Part shown: piece after piece, positions 36,591 through 45,362 of the stretch
Position numbering within the stretch: the first letter of the stretch is position 1
Layout of the letters: each line of letters starts with the position of its first letter
Source: Kushneria phosphatilytica
GTDB lineage: Bacteria > Pseudomonadota > Gammaproteobacteria > Pseudomonadales > Halomonadaceae
Assembly: GCF_008247605.1 (NCBI RefSeq)
Contig: NZ_CP043420.1
Location: 2,480,001 to 2,544,000, forward strand
DNA: 64,000 bases
Direction: 5' to 3'
Made by a program: the position numbers and the translations under genes
The notes under the pieces: generated by a model
Told to the model about the DNA's origin: nothing
The model's database searches: none
What the model saw: only the letters and a program-made list of their open reading frames with translations

Positions 36591-37649
36591 ATGCGACGCC
36601 TGACGACTCCCCTGCTGCTGCTGACCCTTTGTCTGTCGCTGCCTGCGCTTGCTGTACCCTTCTGGGGCGCCCGCGACTCCAGCCCGGTCGATACATCGCC
36701 AACGGCGCTGAAAGCCGGCGACTGGATCTGGCTGGGTCACGAGGGGATTGGTGGCCCGATGGCCGTCATCGTCAGCCTGACCGAGCAGCGCGCCTATGTG
36801 TATCGAAACGGCATTCTGATTGGCGTCACCACCATCAGCAGCGGTCGTCAGGGTTACGAGACACCCACCGGGGTCTTTACCGTGTTGCAGAAGGATCGCG
36901 ATCACCGCTCGAATCTTTATGGCAACGCGCCCATGCCCTATCAGCAGCGTCTGACCTGGGATGGGGTAGCGTTGCATGCTGGTGGCCTGCCGGGTTACCC
37001 CGAATCACACGGTTGTGTCCATCTCCCCAGCGAATTCGCCCGGCTGCTGTTCGATGCCTCTACGCTGGGCATGACGGTAGTGGTCACCGAGACCGGCAAG
37101 GCACCCATGGCGCTGGTCCACCCCGGCCCGCTGAGTCCTATCGACCCGCATACCGGCACCAGCGTTGACACGCCACTGCTGGCCGATGGCCATCGCTGGC
37201 GCTGGGAGCCCTGGCGCTCTGACGAAGGCCCCCTGTCGATGGTCCTCAGTCGAAGTGACCAACTGCTGATTGTTTATCGCAACGGCGTCGAGATTGGACG
37301 CTCGCGTGTCACCCTGCAGCATCCAGAGCCGCGTACCGGCACCCACGCCTATATCGTGGCGGGCGATCACACCACCTCAAACAGTCAGGAAACGATGCCG
37401 GACTGGATTGCCATCGGGGTGCCAGGACGAGAAGCCGAAGCTGGCAGTCGCGTGCCGATCAATGTCGTCAATCAGGTCGTCATCCCCGAGGGATTCCAGA
37501 ACCATGTACTGCCACTGCTCTCACCCGGGACGGTACTGGTCGCCACCGATGCTCACCTGCAGCCGGAAAATACCGGTCAGCCGGTACGCGTCATTGATGC
37601 CGAAGCGCCCCAGTCATGGCTGGATGCCGTCCCCATGAGCAGACCCTGA
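36591..37649 (+). CDS. L,D-transpeptidase (YkuD domain), secreted
   Basis: 352 residues from MRRLTTPLLLLTLCLSLPALA; the upstream extension overlaps the previous gene and is rejected. The YkuD core has the usual signature HAGGLPGYPESHGCVHLP (catalytic Cys in HGCVHLP, about residue 143). A second region (about 200-310) repeats the fold pattern (LSRSDQLLIVYRNGVEIGRSRV) without the catalytic motif. It should make 3-3 crosslinks in the wall or attach proteins to it. It lies 47 bases after the other murein gene; the ribosome site is weak. Confidence 0.85.
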   Translation: MRRLTTPLLLLTLCLSLPALAVPFWGARDSSPVDTSPTALKAGDWIWLGHEGIGGPMAVIVSLTEQRAYVYRNGILIGVTTISSGRQGYETPTGVFTVLQKDRDHRSNLYGNAPMPYQQRLTWDGVALHAGGLPGYPESHGCVHLPSEFARLLFDASTLGMTVVVTETGKAPMALVHPGPLSPIDPHTGTSVDTPLLADGHRWRWEPWRSDEGPLSMVLSRSDQLLIVYRNGVEIGRSRVTLQHPEPRTGTHAYIVAGDHTTSNSQETMPDWIAIGVPGREAEAGSRVPINVVNQVVIPEGFQNHVLPLLSPGTVLVATDAHLQPENTGQPVRVIDAEAPQSWLDAVPMSRP

Positions 37650-37687
37650 CACATTTCAGCCAGGATCATGTGCACCGAGCCCTTTAC

Positions 37688-37716
37688 AAAACCGCGTCGT
37701 GCGGAGCACGACGCGG
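37688..37716 (-). terminator. Rho-independent terminator of hsp20
   Basis: CCGCGTCGTGC and GCACGACGCGG form an 11-base perfect stem with a three-base loop. On the minus strand it is followed by TTTTGT. It lies 36 bases beyond the hsp20 stop. Confidence 0.75.
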
Positions 37717-37751
37717 CGGCCCTGAATGCCCTGTTACCTGTTACGGCCGGC

Positions 37752-38168
37752 TTATTCAGCCTTGACGGTAATCTTTTTGGAGGGCGCTACTTCTGCCTTG
37801 GGCACATGGATACTCAGCATGCCATCCTTGCCTTTGGCACTGATCTGATCCTCGATCACATCGGTGGGCAGTGAGAAACTGCGTGAAAAGCGACCATAAC
37901 TGGTTTCCACCAGATGGCGTTTGGCGTCCTTGCTCTCCTTCCTGTCATGACGCTCGCCCCTGAGTGTCAGCACGTTGTTCTGTACCGTAATTTCGACATC
38001 CTTGCTGTCGATACCGGCCAGCTCCGCGGTGATGACGTACTCCTTCTCCGTCTCGCTGATATTAACTGCCGGCGCCCACATCTCACGGGACGGAGTGGTG
38101 CGATTACGGTTATAGCGATCAAAGAACTCTTCCATTTCACGGAAGGGGTTCCAGGTCGTCAGTTCCAT
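37752..38168 (-). CDS. Small heat-shock protein, Hsp20 family
   Basis: 138 residues, the usual size. The alpha-crystallin domain spans about residues 33-125 (APAVNISETEKEYVITAELAG, then NNVLTLRGER and GRFSRSFSLP, and GMLSIHVPK). A C-terminal tail with SKKITVK resembles the oligomerisation I-x-I motif. It is an ATP-independent holdase. It stands alone, with its own FNR/ANR site centred 82 bases upstream and a terminator after it; no sigma-32-type promoter was recognised. Confidence 0.95.
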   Translation of the reverse strand: MELTTWNPFREMEEFFDRYNRNRTTPSREMWAPAVNISETEKEYVITAELAGIDSKDVEITVQNNVLTLRGERHDRKESKDAKRHLVETSYGRFSRSFSLPTDVIEDQISAKGKDGMLSIHVPKAEVAPSKKITVKAE

Positions 38169-38243
38169 GGCTATCTCTCCCTGATCAATGCTGTGGAATC
38201 GGCCGAAGCCAGAATCAGTTTGCGCCGAGCAAAGCTTCGAGCC

Positions 38244-38257
38244 TTGACCTGCATCAA
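38244..38257 (-). promoter_or_regulatory. FNR/ANR-type site upstream of hsp20
   Basis: TTGAC-CTGC-ATCAA, one mismatch to consensus, is centred 82 bases before the hsp20 ATG and lies between the usp stop and hsp20. The expected -10 position reads CAAACT, a weak match. Confidence 0.62.
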
Positions 38258-38287
38258 GATTTCACAGGAAAGCGCTGACAGGTTGCG

Positions 38288-38764
38288 CTATAACGCACAC
38301 GCCCTTTCGCCATGAACATGAGGGGCATCATGCACACTGATGACGGTACAGGGCGCAGTGTGACTTACCCGATGAGAGACACTGCCCACCATCATGCCTC
38401 GAAAGTCACTTAGCCCACGGCTGCCCATGACGATGGCCTCTACGCCGAGCCGTTCGGCTTCCTCGATGATGGTATGGGCCGGCGAACCCACCCGGACTCC
38501 GGTTTCTACCCGACACTGATGAGCCGGCATGGTTTCCATCATGCTGTCGAGCGCAGCACGTCCGGCTTCCTCGGCGACCTCTTTGGAAAAGGTGTCCAGC
38601 GGCGGGCGCGTCCCGATGGTGGCAATCCCGTAAGTGCTGGTCGGAATTTCCTGGACATTGAGCAAATGAAGCACCCCATCGGCTGCCACCAGCTGGCAGG
38701 CGATGCTCAGCGCACGGCGGGCATGCCCCGACCCATCCACGGGAATCAGCAGTGATCTGAACAT
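38288..38764 (-). CDS. Universal stress protein
   Basis: 158 residues, MFRSLLIPVDGSGHA start with GAGGTG upstream. The ATP loop GSRGLSDFRGMMVGS is intact and SVSHRVSHTAPCTVISVHD follows. It is very similar to the USP at 19199, including the internal TRPPLDTF segment. It is divergent from ftsH, and each gene has its own perfect FNR/ANR site. A TAGAGT at -10 follows the site at 22 bases. Confidence 0.95.
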   Translation of the reverse strand: MFRSLLIPVDGSGHARRALSIACQLVAADGVLHLLNVQEIPTSTYGIATIGTRPPLDTFSKEVAEEAGRAALDSMMETMPAHQCRVETGVRVGSPAHTIIEEAERLGVEAIVMGSRGLSDFRGMMVGSVSHRVSHTAPCTVISVHDAPHVHGERACAL

Positions 38765-38814
38765 GGCAACACCTCAATGACAGCGGGAAAGCGCCGCATT
38801 CACGGCAATGATGC

Positions 38815-38856
38815 ACTCTATTCCGCGCCCGAAAATCAGGACTTGATGCCGATCAA
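38815..38856 (-). promoter_or_regulatory. FNR/ANR-type promoter of the usp gene divergent from ftsH
   Basis: TTGAT-GCCG-ATCAA (38843-38856) is an exact match. A minus-strand TAGAGT occupies 38820-38815, 22 bases beyond, as expected for a site at -41.5. Confidence 0.78.
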
Positions 38857-38879
38857 ACCCACGGCGATTTCCGAAGAGC

Positions 38880-38920
38880 TTGATGCAGATCAAAGCCTCC
38901 CGTGATAACAGCGATAGCCT
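38880..38920 (+). promoter_or_regulatory. FNR/ANR-type promoter of the accessory ftsH
   Basis: TTGAT-GCAG-ATCAA (38880-38893) is an exact match and TAGCCT (38915-38920) lies 21 bases on. The site centre is 87.5 bases before the ATG. It is separated from the usp site by only 23 bases, so the two divergent promoters are packed back to back. Confidence 0.76.
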
Positions 38921-38973
38921 TGCAAAACGGGCGCCATGGCAGCCAGGCGTTGTCGCCATCACGGAGCAGGCCC

Positions 38974-40896
38974 ATGAACGGCAAATACCGCTTTAATCTC
39001 GCCTTCGCGCTGATTGCACTGGGAATCGTGATCCTGGTTCAGAGCACGCTCATCTCCACTCGTTCAGTGGAATCCATCCCCTATTCGCAGTTTCTGCAAC
39101 GTCTCGATCAGGGCGAAGTGGCTTCCGTGGAAGTCGGAACAGACAGCATTACCGGTCGCTACAAGAGCCCACGCGAAGGAGGCGTCAGCGGCTTTACCAC
39201 GCATCGAATCGATAACGATCTCGCAGCCACCCTGGCAGCGCATGACGTTACCTATGATGGCGCCCCGGAAAATACCTTTCTGAGCTCATTATTGGGCTGG
39301 CTGCTGCCCATGCTGGTACTGTTCGGGCTGTGGATTTTCATCATACGACGCATGGCCGGGCAGTCCGGGGTCGGTGGCATGATGACGCTGGGGCGTTCCC
39401 GGGCGAAAATCTATGTCGAAACGGAGACGAAAGTCACCTTTGCCGATGTTGCCGGCATTGATGAAGCCAGAGCTGAACTGCAGGAGGTTGTCGCCTTCCT
39501 GCGCGCTCCCGAACGCTACGGTCGGCTGGGGGCCAGAATCCCGAAAGGGATTCTGCTGGTGGGGCCACCCGGGACCGGCAAGACCCTGCTGGCACGCGCC
39601 GTAGCCGGTGAGGCCGGGGTTCCGTTCTTCTCCATTTCAGGTTCCGAATTCGTGGAAATGTTCGTCGGTGTGGGCGCTGCCCGGGTGCGGGATCTGTTTC
39701 AACAGGCCAGCAAATCCAAACCCTGCATTATTTTCATCGACGAGCTTGATGCGCTGGGTGGCATGCGTCATCCCGGTGCCGGTGGCAATGATGAAAAAGC
39801 CCAGACCCTTAACCAGTTGTTGACCGAACTCGACGGCTTCGATCCATCAGCCGGTATCGTGCTGCTGGCGGCCACCAACCGCCCTGAAACGCTCGATCCA
39901 GCACTGCTGCGCGCCGGACGCTTCGATCGCCAGGTCGTCGTGGATCGGCCCGAGTTCAAGGGGCGACTGGCCATTCTCGAAGTGCATATCAAGCGACTGA
40001 CATCACTGGCAGCGGATGTCGATATCCGTCAGATCGCCTCGCTGACACCCGGTTTTACCGGCGCCGATCTTGCCAATCTGATCAATGAAGCAGCGCTGCT
40101 GGCTACACGACGCAATGGCGATACCGTCACCATGGCGGACTTTACCAGCGCTATCGAGCGAATCGTGGCAGGACTGGAAAAGAAAAGTCGGGTACTGAAT
40201 GCGCATGAGCGACGCGTGGTCGCCCACCATGAAATGGGCCATGCGCTGGTAGCTTCTGCCCTGCCCGACATGGACCCGGTGCACAAGGTCTCGATCATTC
40301 CACGTGGTGTAGGGGCACTGGGTTACACCATCCAGCGCCCTACCGAAGAGCGTTTCCTGCAAACCGTCAGCGATCTCAAACACCGCATGGCGGTGCTGCT
40401 GGGCGGCCGTGCCGCCGAGCAATTGATCTTTCATGAAATCTCTACTGGCGCTGCGGATGATCTTGACAAGGTCACCGAGATCGCGCGGCGTATGGTGGTG
40501 CGCTTCGGTATGTCCGCCGAGCTCGGTCAGGTGGTCCACGATGAACAGCGCCCGGGCCTGCTCGGTGAGCAATATGCCCTCACTCAACCGCGCAACTACT
40601 CCGAGATCACTGCCCGGGAGATCGATGTAGCAGTCCGTCGGCTGGTAGATGAAGCCTACGGTATGGCCACCCATATCCTCACCGCTCGTCGCGCTGAACT
40701 GGAAGAAGGTGCCCAACGTCTGCTGGCCAGCGAGACCCTGACCGCGGCTGATTTTCTGCCGCTGGCACCGGGATCATTCAGGCTCGACGACTCCGCCACA
40801 CCGGACAACAGCGACGACTGGACGCGCGCTGAAAACGAAGGCTGGCATCTCTGGCCCGGCCCATCGAAGCAAAACGGGCAACACCGCGAAAAGTGA
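38974..40896 (+). CDS. ftsH: Accessory FtsH-type membrane AAA protease
   Basis: 640 residues from [10 protein letters not shown] (GGAGCAGG upstream). Two membrane helices (about 8-27 and 115-135) flank a periplasmic FtsH-ext domain. The AAA module has GPPGTGKT at 197-204, [26 protein letters not shown] and the [23 protein letters not shown]. The zinc protease site is HEMGH at 419-423, where most FtsH have HEAGH. An Asp/Glu-rich tail ends the protein. It degrades membrane and regulatory proteins. Its FNR/ANR promoter and stress-gene setting suggest a stress copy rather than the housekeeping ftsH. Confidence 0.93.
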   Translation: MNGKYRFNLAFALIALGIVILVQSTLISTRSVESIPYSQFLQRLDQGEVASVEVGTDSITGRYKSPREGGVSGFTTHRIDNDLAATLAAHDVTYDGAPENTFLSSLLGWLLPMLVLFGLWIFIIRRMAGQSGVGGMMTLGRSRAKIYVETETKVTFADVAGIDEARAELQEVVAFLRAPERYGRLGARIPKGILLVGPPGTGKTLLARAVAGEAGVPFFSISGSEFVEMFVGVGAARVRDLFQQASKSKPCIIFIDELDALGGMRHPGAGGNDEKAQTLNQLLTELDGFDPSAGIVLLAATNRPETLDPALLRAGRFDRQVVVDRPEFKGRLAILEVHIKRLTSLAADVDIRQIASLTPGFTGADLANLINEAALLATRRNGDTVTMADFTSAIERIVAGLEKKSRVLNAHERRVVAHHEMGHALVASALPDMDPVHKVSIIPRGVGALGYTIQRPTEERFLQTVSDLKHRMAVLLGGRAAEQLIFHEISTGAADDLDKVTEIARRMVVRFGMSAELGQVVHDEQRPGLLGEQYALTQPRNYSEITAREIDVAVRRLVDEAYGMATHILTARRAELEEGAQRLLASETLTAADFLPLAPGSFRLDDSATPDNSDDWTRAENEGWHLWPGPSKQNGQHREK

Positions 40897-40953
40897 CGTT
40901 CACCAGGTGATGCATCGAAAGGATCGCCCACGATCTGTACATGTCATCGAACG

Positions 40954-40987
40954 GGCAACCGACGCTTACATGGTCGGCTGCCTTTTT
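40954..40987 (+). terminator. Rho-independent terminator after ftsH
   Basis: GGCAaCCGAC pairs with GTCGGcTGCC (one mismatch) and is followed by TTTTT on the plus strand, 57 bases beyond the ftsH stop. Confidence 0.7.
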
Positions 40988-41051
40988 ACTCCTTCCGCTT
41001 ACCCGATAAATCGTTTGGCAAGGTCGAGCCGCTGCGCTCTGATTGCCGTAT

Positions 41052-41516
41052 TCAGGATGCCTCATCATCGGCATCGGGAGCAGCATGCACGCTGATCACT
41101 GTACACGGTGCCGTATGGCTGACCCGGTGCGAGACACTGCCTACCACCAGACCACGGAAGTCGCTGAGACCACGGCTGCCAATCACGATCGCATCGACCT
41201 TCAGACGCTCGGCTTCATCGACAATGATATGGGCCGGAGAGCCAATATAGACCCACCGGTGTACCGAAAACGAGCTCGACAGAGGGTTCGCCACTCGCTC
41301 AAGCACGCGCTCTCCCTGCTGTTGCAACCGATCCTGAGCGGCGCTGTCCAGCGCTGCCCGAATACTGGCGCCATCCACCCCGTAATCATGGCGAGGCAGT
41401 GTTTGTACATTGATCAGATGCAGATCTCCCTTCTCCCCAAGCAGCGAGATGGCGATCTCCAGCGCTCTTGAAGCATGATCAGACCCATCAATGGGCACCA
41501 GTATCGATCCAAACAT
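41052..41516 (-). CDS. Universal stress protein
   Basis: 154 residues from MFGSILVPIDGSDHA, with GGGAGGC upstream; the long upstream frame overlaps the promoter. The ATP loop GSRGLSDFRGLVVGS is intact, with SVSHRVSHTAPCTVISVH at the end. It is divergent from the zinc alcohol dehydrogenase. Two perfect FNR/ANR sites lie between them; the one nearer this gene is centred 128 bases from the ATG. Confidence 0.95.
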   Translation of the reverse strand: MFGSILVPIDGSDHASRALEIAISLLGEKGDLHLINVQTLPRHDYGVDGASIRAALDSAAQDRLQQQGERVLERVANPLSSSFSVHRWVYIGSPAHIIVDEAERLKVDAIVIGSRGLSDFRGLVVGSVSHRVSHTAPCTVISVHAAPDADDEAS

Positions 41517-41637
41517 GTGATTGCCTCCCGGCTGATGATGACGCCCCCTGCCTTCCCGAACACCGTCACCCTGCATCGATGCCGATATCATCGACAGGTC
41601 GTCATCTCCATCCTTGCCCACTCTGCTTCAGGCGCTC

Positions 41638-41651
41638 TTGATCCCGATCAA
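41638..41651 (-). promoter_or_regulatory. Perfect FNR/ANR site upstream of usp (41052)
   Basis: TTGAT-CCCG-ATCAA. It lies 128 bases from the usp ATG, further than at the other genes, and no convincing -10 is seen at 21-22 bases, so its position relative to the start point is unclear. Confidence 0.6.
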
Positions 41652-41695
41652 GAAATGGCAAGCATACCCGCGCGTTTTGATCATCCGGAGCTGGC

Positions 41696-41737
41696 TTGAT
41701 CCAGATCAATATGAGCCATGGTCTCCCACCGGATACT
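41696..41737 (+). promoter_or_regulatory. FNR/ANR-type promoter of the alcohol dehydrogenase-phosphoketolase pair
   Basis: TTGAT-CCAG-ATCAA (41696-41709) is exact, and GATACT (41732-41737) follows at 22 bases. The site is centred 87.5 bases before the ATG, the same distance as for usp (30356) and ftsH. Confidence 0.8.
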
Positions 41738-41789
41738 GCCGATATCAGCCGGCTGTTATCGAATAGTGCGCATACAGGGGAGGTTGGTC

Positions 41790-42863
41790 ATGTTCAGGAT
41801 GAAAGCTGCTGTCTATGTCGAACCGGGTCGCATCGAGCTGACGGAAAAGCCCATGCCTGCCATTGGCCCCAACGATGCGCTGCTACGTATTACGACTACC
41901 ACCATTTGCGGGACCGACGTACACATCATGAAGGGAGAGTATCCGGTCAAGCCGGGACTCACCATTGGTCATGAACCGGTCGGGATCATTGAAGAACTGG
42001 GGTCCAACGTACATGGCTATCGCGAGGGGCAACGGGTCATCGCCGGCGCCATCTGCCCCGGTTTCACGTCCCATGCCTGTCAGGATGGTCATCCGGCCCA
42101 GGATGGCGGCTGCCATGGGCATGGCTACAAGCCAATGGGCGGCTGGCGCTTCGGTAACACCATTGATGGTGTGCAGGCCGAATACGCCCTGGTGCCCGAT
42201 GCCCAGGCCAACCTGGCACCGATCCCCGATGGCCTTACCGACGAACAGGTCCTGATGTGTCCGGACATCATGTCGACCGGCTTTGTCGGTGCCGAAAGTG
42301 CCAATATCCGCATCGGCGATACCGTGGCGATATTTGCCCAGGGACCCATCGGTCTATGCGCCACGGCCGGCGCACGCTTGCGCGGTGCCAGCTGCATCAT
42401 CGTTGTTGATGGCATCGATCAGCGCCTGAGCATCTCTCGCAACATGGGCGCCGACATTACGCTGAACTTTCATGAAGTCGATGTCATCAGCGAGATCCTC
42501 CGTCTCACCGGCGGACGTGGCGTCGATGCGGCCATCGAAGCCCTGGGCACTCAGAGTACCTTCGAATCCGCGCTGCGTGTCCTCAAGCCCGGCGGCACGC
42601 TCTCCAGTCTGGGCGTCTATTCCAGCGATCTTACCATTCCGCTGAACGCTTTCTGCTCCGGCCTCGGCGATCACCGTATCGTCACTTCACTGTGCCCCGG
42701 TGGCAAGGAGCGTATGCGTCGACTGCTCGACGTCGTCAGTGCGGGTCGCATCGATACTGCTTCGCTGGTCACCCACCGCTACGCGCTCGATGACATCGTC
42801 GAAGCCTATGAGCTGTTCGCACATCAGCGCGATGGCGTGCTGAAGGTCGCCATTACACCGTAA
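41790..42863 (+). CDS. Zinc-dependent medium-chain alcohol dehydrogenase (secondary-alcohol type)
   Basis: 357 residues from [13 protein letters not shown] (GGGGAGG upstream). The catalytic zinc ligands appear as ICGTDVHI (Cys40 region), IGHEPVG (His/Glu) and [10 protein letters not shown] (Asp), the set used by NADP(H) secondary-alcohol dehydrogenases. The usual four-Cys structural zinc lobe is absent; that region is [20 protein letters not shown] Rossmann fold follows. The likely role is reduction of aldehydes or ketones to reoxidise cofactor during oxygen limitation. Phosphoketolase follows after 67 bases on the same strand. Confidence 0.88.
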   Translation: MFRMKAAVYVEPGRIELTEKPMPAIGPNDALLRITTTTICGTDVHIMKGEYPVKPGLTIGHEPVGIIEELGSNVHGYREGQRVIAGAICPGFTSHACQDGHPAQDGGCHGHGYKPMGGWRFGNTIDGVQAEYALVPDAQANLAPIPDGLTDEQVLMCPDIMSTGFVGAESANIRIGDTVAIFAQGPIGLCATAGARLRGASCIIVVDGIDQRLSISRNMGADITLNFHEVDVISEILRLTGGRGVDAAIEALGTQSTFESALRVLKPGGTLSSLGVYSSDLTIPLNAFCSGLGDHRIVTSLCPGGKERMRRLLDVVSAGRIDTASLVTHRYALDDIVEAYELFAHQRDGVLKVAITP

Positions 42864-42867
42864 CGCC

Positions 42868-42905
42868 CGGCAGCCGGGCCGGTACCTTTTGATACCCGGC
42901 TGCCG
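42868..42905 (+). terminator. Intercistronic 11-base hairpin between alcohol dehydrogenase and phosphoketolase
   Basis: CGGCAGCCGGG and CCCGGCTGCCG are exact complements around a 16-base loop. No T run follows, and phosphoketolase starts 25 bases later, so it is more likely a partial terminator or an mRNA-stabilising stem. Confidence 0.4.
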
Positions 42906-42930
42906 CTCTCTCCTACTACAAGAGGTCATC

Positions 42931-45321
42931 ATGTCCGATACCCCGCTGACGCTGGACGAGCAGGAACTTGCGCGCATCGATGCCTGGTGGCGTGCTGCCA
43001 ACTATCTGACGGTGGGTCAGATTTATCTGCAGGCCAATCCGCTGCTGCACGACCCGTTACAGATCGAGCACATCAAGCCGCGCCTGCTGGGGCACTGGGG
43101 CACCTCCCCCGGACTCAACCTGATCTATGCCCATCTCAATCGGATGATCCGCAAACGCGATCTCGACATGCTCTATCTTGCCGGACCCGGTCATGGCGGA
43201 CCGGCACTGCTGGCCAACGTCTGGCTGGAGGGAAGTTACAGCGAGCATTTCCCCGAGATCACTCGCGATGCCGATGGCATGCTGAAGCTGTTTCGCCAGT
43301 TTTCGACCCCCGGTGGCGTCCCCAGCCACGTCAGTGTGCCCACACCCGGCTCGATCCATGAAGGAGGGGAACTCGGCTATGTACTGATGCACGCCTTTGG
43401 CGCGGTGTTCGACAATCCGAATCTGATCGCCACTGCCGTGGTGGGTGACGGCGAAGCTGAAACTGCCCCGCTGGAAGGTTCCTGGAAAGGTATTCGTTTT
43501 CTCAATCCCGAGCGTGATGGGGCAGTGCTACCGATTCTGCACCTCAACGGCTACAAGATTGCCGGCCCTACCGTGTTGGGACGCCAGAGCAACACCACGC
43601 TTACCCGACTGTTCGAGGGTCATGGTTATGCCCCACGCTTCGTGACCGGTGACGATCCTGCCCTGGTGCATCAGGCTCTGGCCGCCGCGCTGGAAGAAGC
43701 ACTCGATGAGATTGCAGCCATTCAGCGAAAGGCGCGGGAAGAGGGGCTCGATCAGCTTCCTGTCTGGCCGATGATCGTACTGCGCACGCCCAAGGGCTGG
43801 ACAGGGCCGGAGATCGTGGATGGCAAGCCGGTAGAAGGGACCTTTCGTGCCCATCAGGTTCCTCTGGCCGGACTGTCGAATCATCCCGAGCACTTGCAAC
43901 AGTTGGCACGCTGGATGGCCAGCTATCAACCCGAGCACCTGTTCGACGAAGCCGGCCAACCGACTCCCGACATACTGGCACTGGCCCCCGAGGGAGAGCG
44001 ACGCATGGGCTCACCCCTTTACGCCAACGGGGGCCGGCTGAGCACACCACTCAGGATACGCGAGCTCGATCTCTATGCCCTGCCACTCAACGCTGATCAG
44101 CGCGCGCGGCATCGCCATGAATCTACCCGGGTACTGGGCACCCTGTTGCGTGATCTCTATCGTGACAACCCTGACAATTTCCGCCTGTTCTGTCCGGATG
44201 AAACCAACTCCAACCGACTGGGCGCGGTTTTCGAGGCCAGTGACCGCTGTCTGGTGGCCCGTACCCACCCCGACGATGATCACGTTTCTCCTCAGGGCCG
44301 GGTAATGGAAGTGCTCAGCGAGCACAACTGCCACGGCTGGCTGGAAGGGTATCTGCTCACCGGCCGCCATGGTCTTTTTGCCAGTTACGAGGCATTTACC
44401 ACCATTGTCGACTCCATGGCGACCCAGCATGCCAAATGGCTGGAGCACGCCTGCCGGGTGCCGTGGCGAGCGCCGATACCCTCGCTCAACTATCTGCTGA
44501 CTTCGACCTGCTGGCGCAACGACCATAATGGCTTCAGTCACCAGGGGCCGGGGTTCATCGATGGCCTGCTCACCAAGCAGCCGGCAGTCGTTCGCATCTA
44601 TCTGCCACCGGATGCCAACTGTCTGCTATCAGTGGCCGAGCATTGCCTGAAGAGCGTCAACTATCTCAACGCCATCGTCATCGACAAACAGCCTCAGCTA
44701 CAGTACCTGAACCTTGAAGAAGCTCGAGAGCATTGTGCCCATGGCGCCGGTATCTGGGAGTGGGCCAGCAACTGCGGCGACGAGGAACCGGATATCGTCA
44801 TGGCCTGTGCCGGCGACATCCCTACCCAGGAAACCCTGGCAGCAGTCGATCTATTGCGCGATTATCTGCCCGAACTGAAGATCCGTGTGGTCAACGTAGT
44901 CGATCTGATGATCCTGCCAACCCCGGCACAGCATCCACATGGCATTCGCGAATCGTGCTTTTTATCACTGTTCACTGCCAGTCGGCCGGTACTGTTCGCC
45001 TTTCATGGCTACCCGGGCGTCGTTCATCAGCTGTTGCATGGGCGTCCTGGCGCCGAACGGTTTCATGTCCGCGGCTATCTTGAGGAAGGTACCACCACGA
45101 CACCGTTCGATATGGTGGTGCTCAATCGCATCAGCCGCCTCCATCTCTGCCTCGATGTACTGCGTTATGTCCCCGGCAATCTCAAGCGCAGTGCCGGACT
45201 CATCGATTATCTGGAAACACAACTGGCCCGGCATCACGACTATATTCGTGAACATTTCGACGATCTGCCGGAAATACGCGACTGGGTCTGGTCGAATCAT
45301 CCCCCCGTCAACAAGTCATGA
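42931..45321 (+). CDS. xfp: Phosphoketolase (xylulose-5-phosphate/fructose-6-phosphate)
   Basis: 796 residues from [10 protein letters not shown] (AAGAGGTC upstream). TPP-enzyme landmarks are clear: [24 protein letters not shown], and [16 protein letters not shown] for the Mg/TPP motif, with the C-terminal HPHGI and YRGVVHQ-like block [16 protein letters not shown]. It splits xylulose-5-P or fructose-6-P with phosphate to acetyl phosphate plus a triose or tetrose phosphate. Acetyl phosphate can give ATP through acetate kinase, which is not in the window, or acetyl-CoA through the phosphotransacetylase-like enzyme at 49971. A second copy lies at the right edge. Confidence 0.95.
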   Translation: MSDTPLTLDEQELARIDAWWRAANYLTVGQIYLQANPLLHDPLQIEHIKPRLLGHWGTSPGLNLIYAHLNRMIRKRDLDMLYLAGPGHGGPALLANVWLEGSYSEHFPEITRDADGMLKLFRQFSTPGGVPSHVSVPTPGSIHEGGELGYVLMHAFGAVFDNPNLIATAVVGDGEAETAPLEGSWKGIRFLNPERDGAVLPILHLNGYKIAGPTVLGRQSNTTLTRLFEGHGYAPRFVTGDDPALVHQALAAALEEALDEIAAIQRKAREEGLDQLPVWPMIVLRTPKGWTGPEIVDGKPVEGTFRAHQVPLAGLSNHPEHLQQLARWMASYQPEHLFDEAGQPTPDILALAPEGERRMGSPLYANGGRLSTPLRIRELDLYALPLNADQRARHRHESTRVLGTLLRDLYRDNPDNFRLFCPDETNSNRLGAVFEASDRCLVARTHPDDDHVSPQGRVMEVLSEHNCHGWLEGYLLTGRHGLFASYEAFTTIVDSMATQHAKWLEHACRVPWRAPIPSLNYLLTSTCWRNDHNGFSHQGPGFIDGLLTKQPAVVRIYLPPDANCLLSVAEHCLKSVNYLNAIVIDKQPQLQYLNLEEAREHCAHGAGIWEWASNCGDEEPDIVMACAGDIPTQETLAAVDLLRDYLPELKIRVVNVVDLMILPTPAQHPHGIRESCFLSLFTASRPVLFAFHGYPGVVHQLLHGRPGAERFHVRGYLEEGTTTTPFDMVVLNRISRLHLCLDVLRYVPGNLKRSAGLIDYLETQLARHHDYIREHFDDLPEIRDWVWSNHPPVNKS

Positions 45322-45336
45322 GGTATCCGCAGTAAC

Positions 45337-45362
45337 CTGACGCCCCGGAGCGGGGGCGTCAG
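45337..45362. terminator. Shared hairpin between convergent xfp and glgP
   Basis: CTGACGCCCC and GGGGCGTCAG pair perfectly around GGAGCG. The stem overlaps the glgP stop codon. It has no T run but is well placed to end both transcripts. Confidence 0.5.

Noticed and set aside
38974..40896. FtsH inactivated by HEMGH in place of HEAGH
   Set aside because: The zinc-binding HExxH pattern is intact, so the change of one intervening residue is not evidence for loss of activity.
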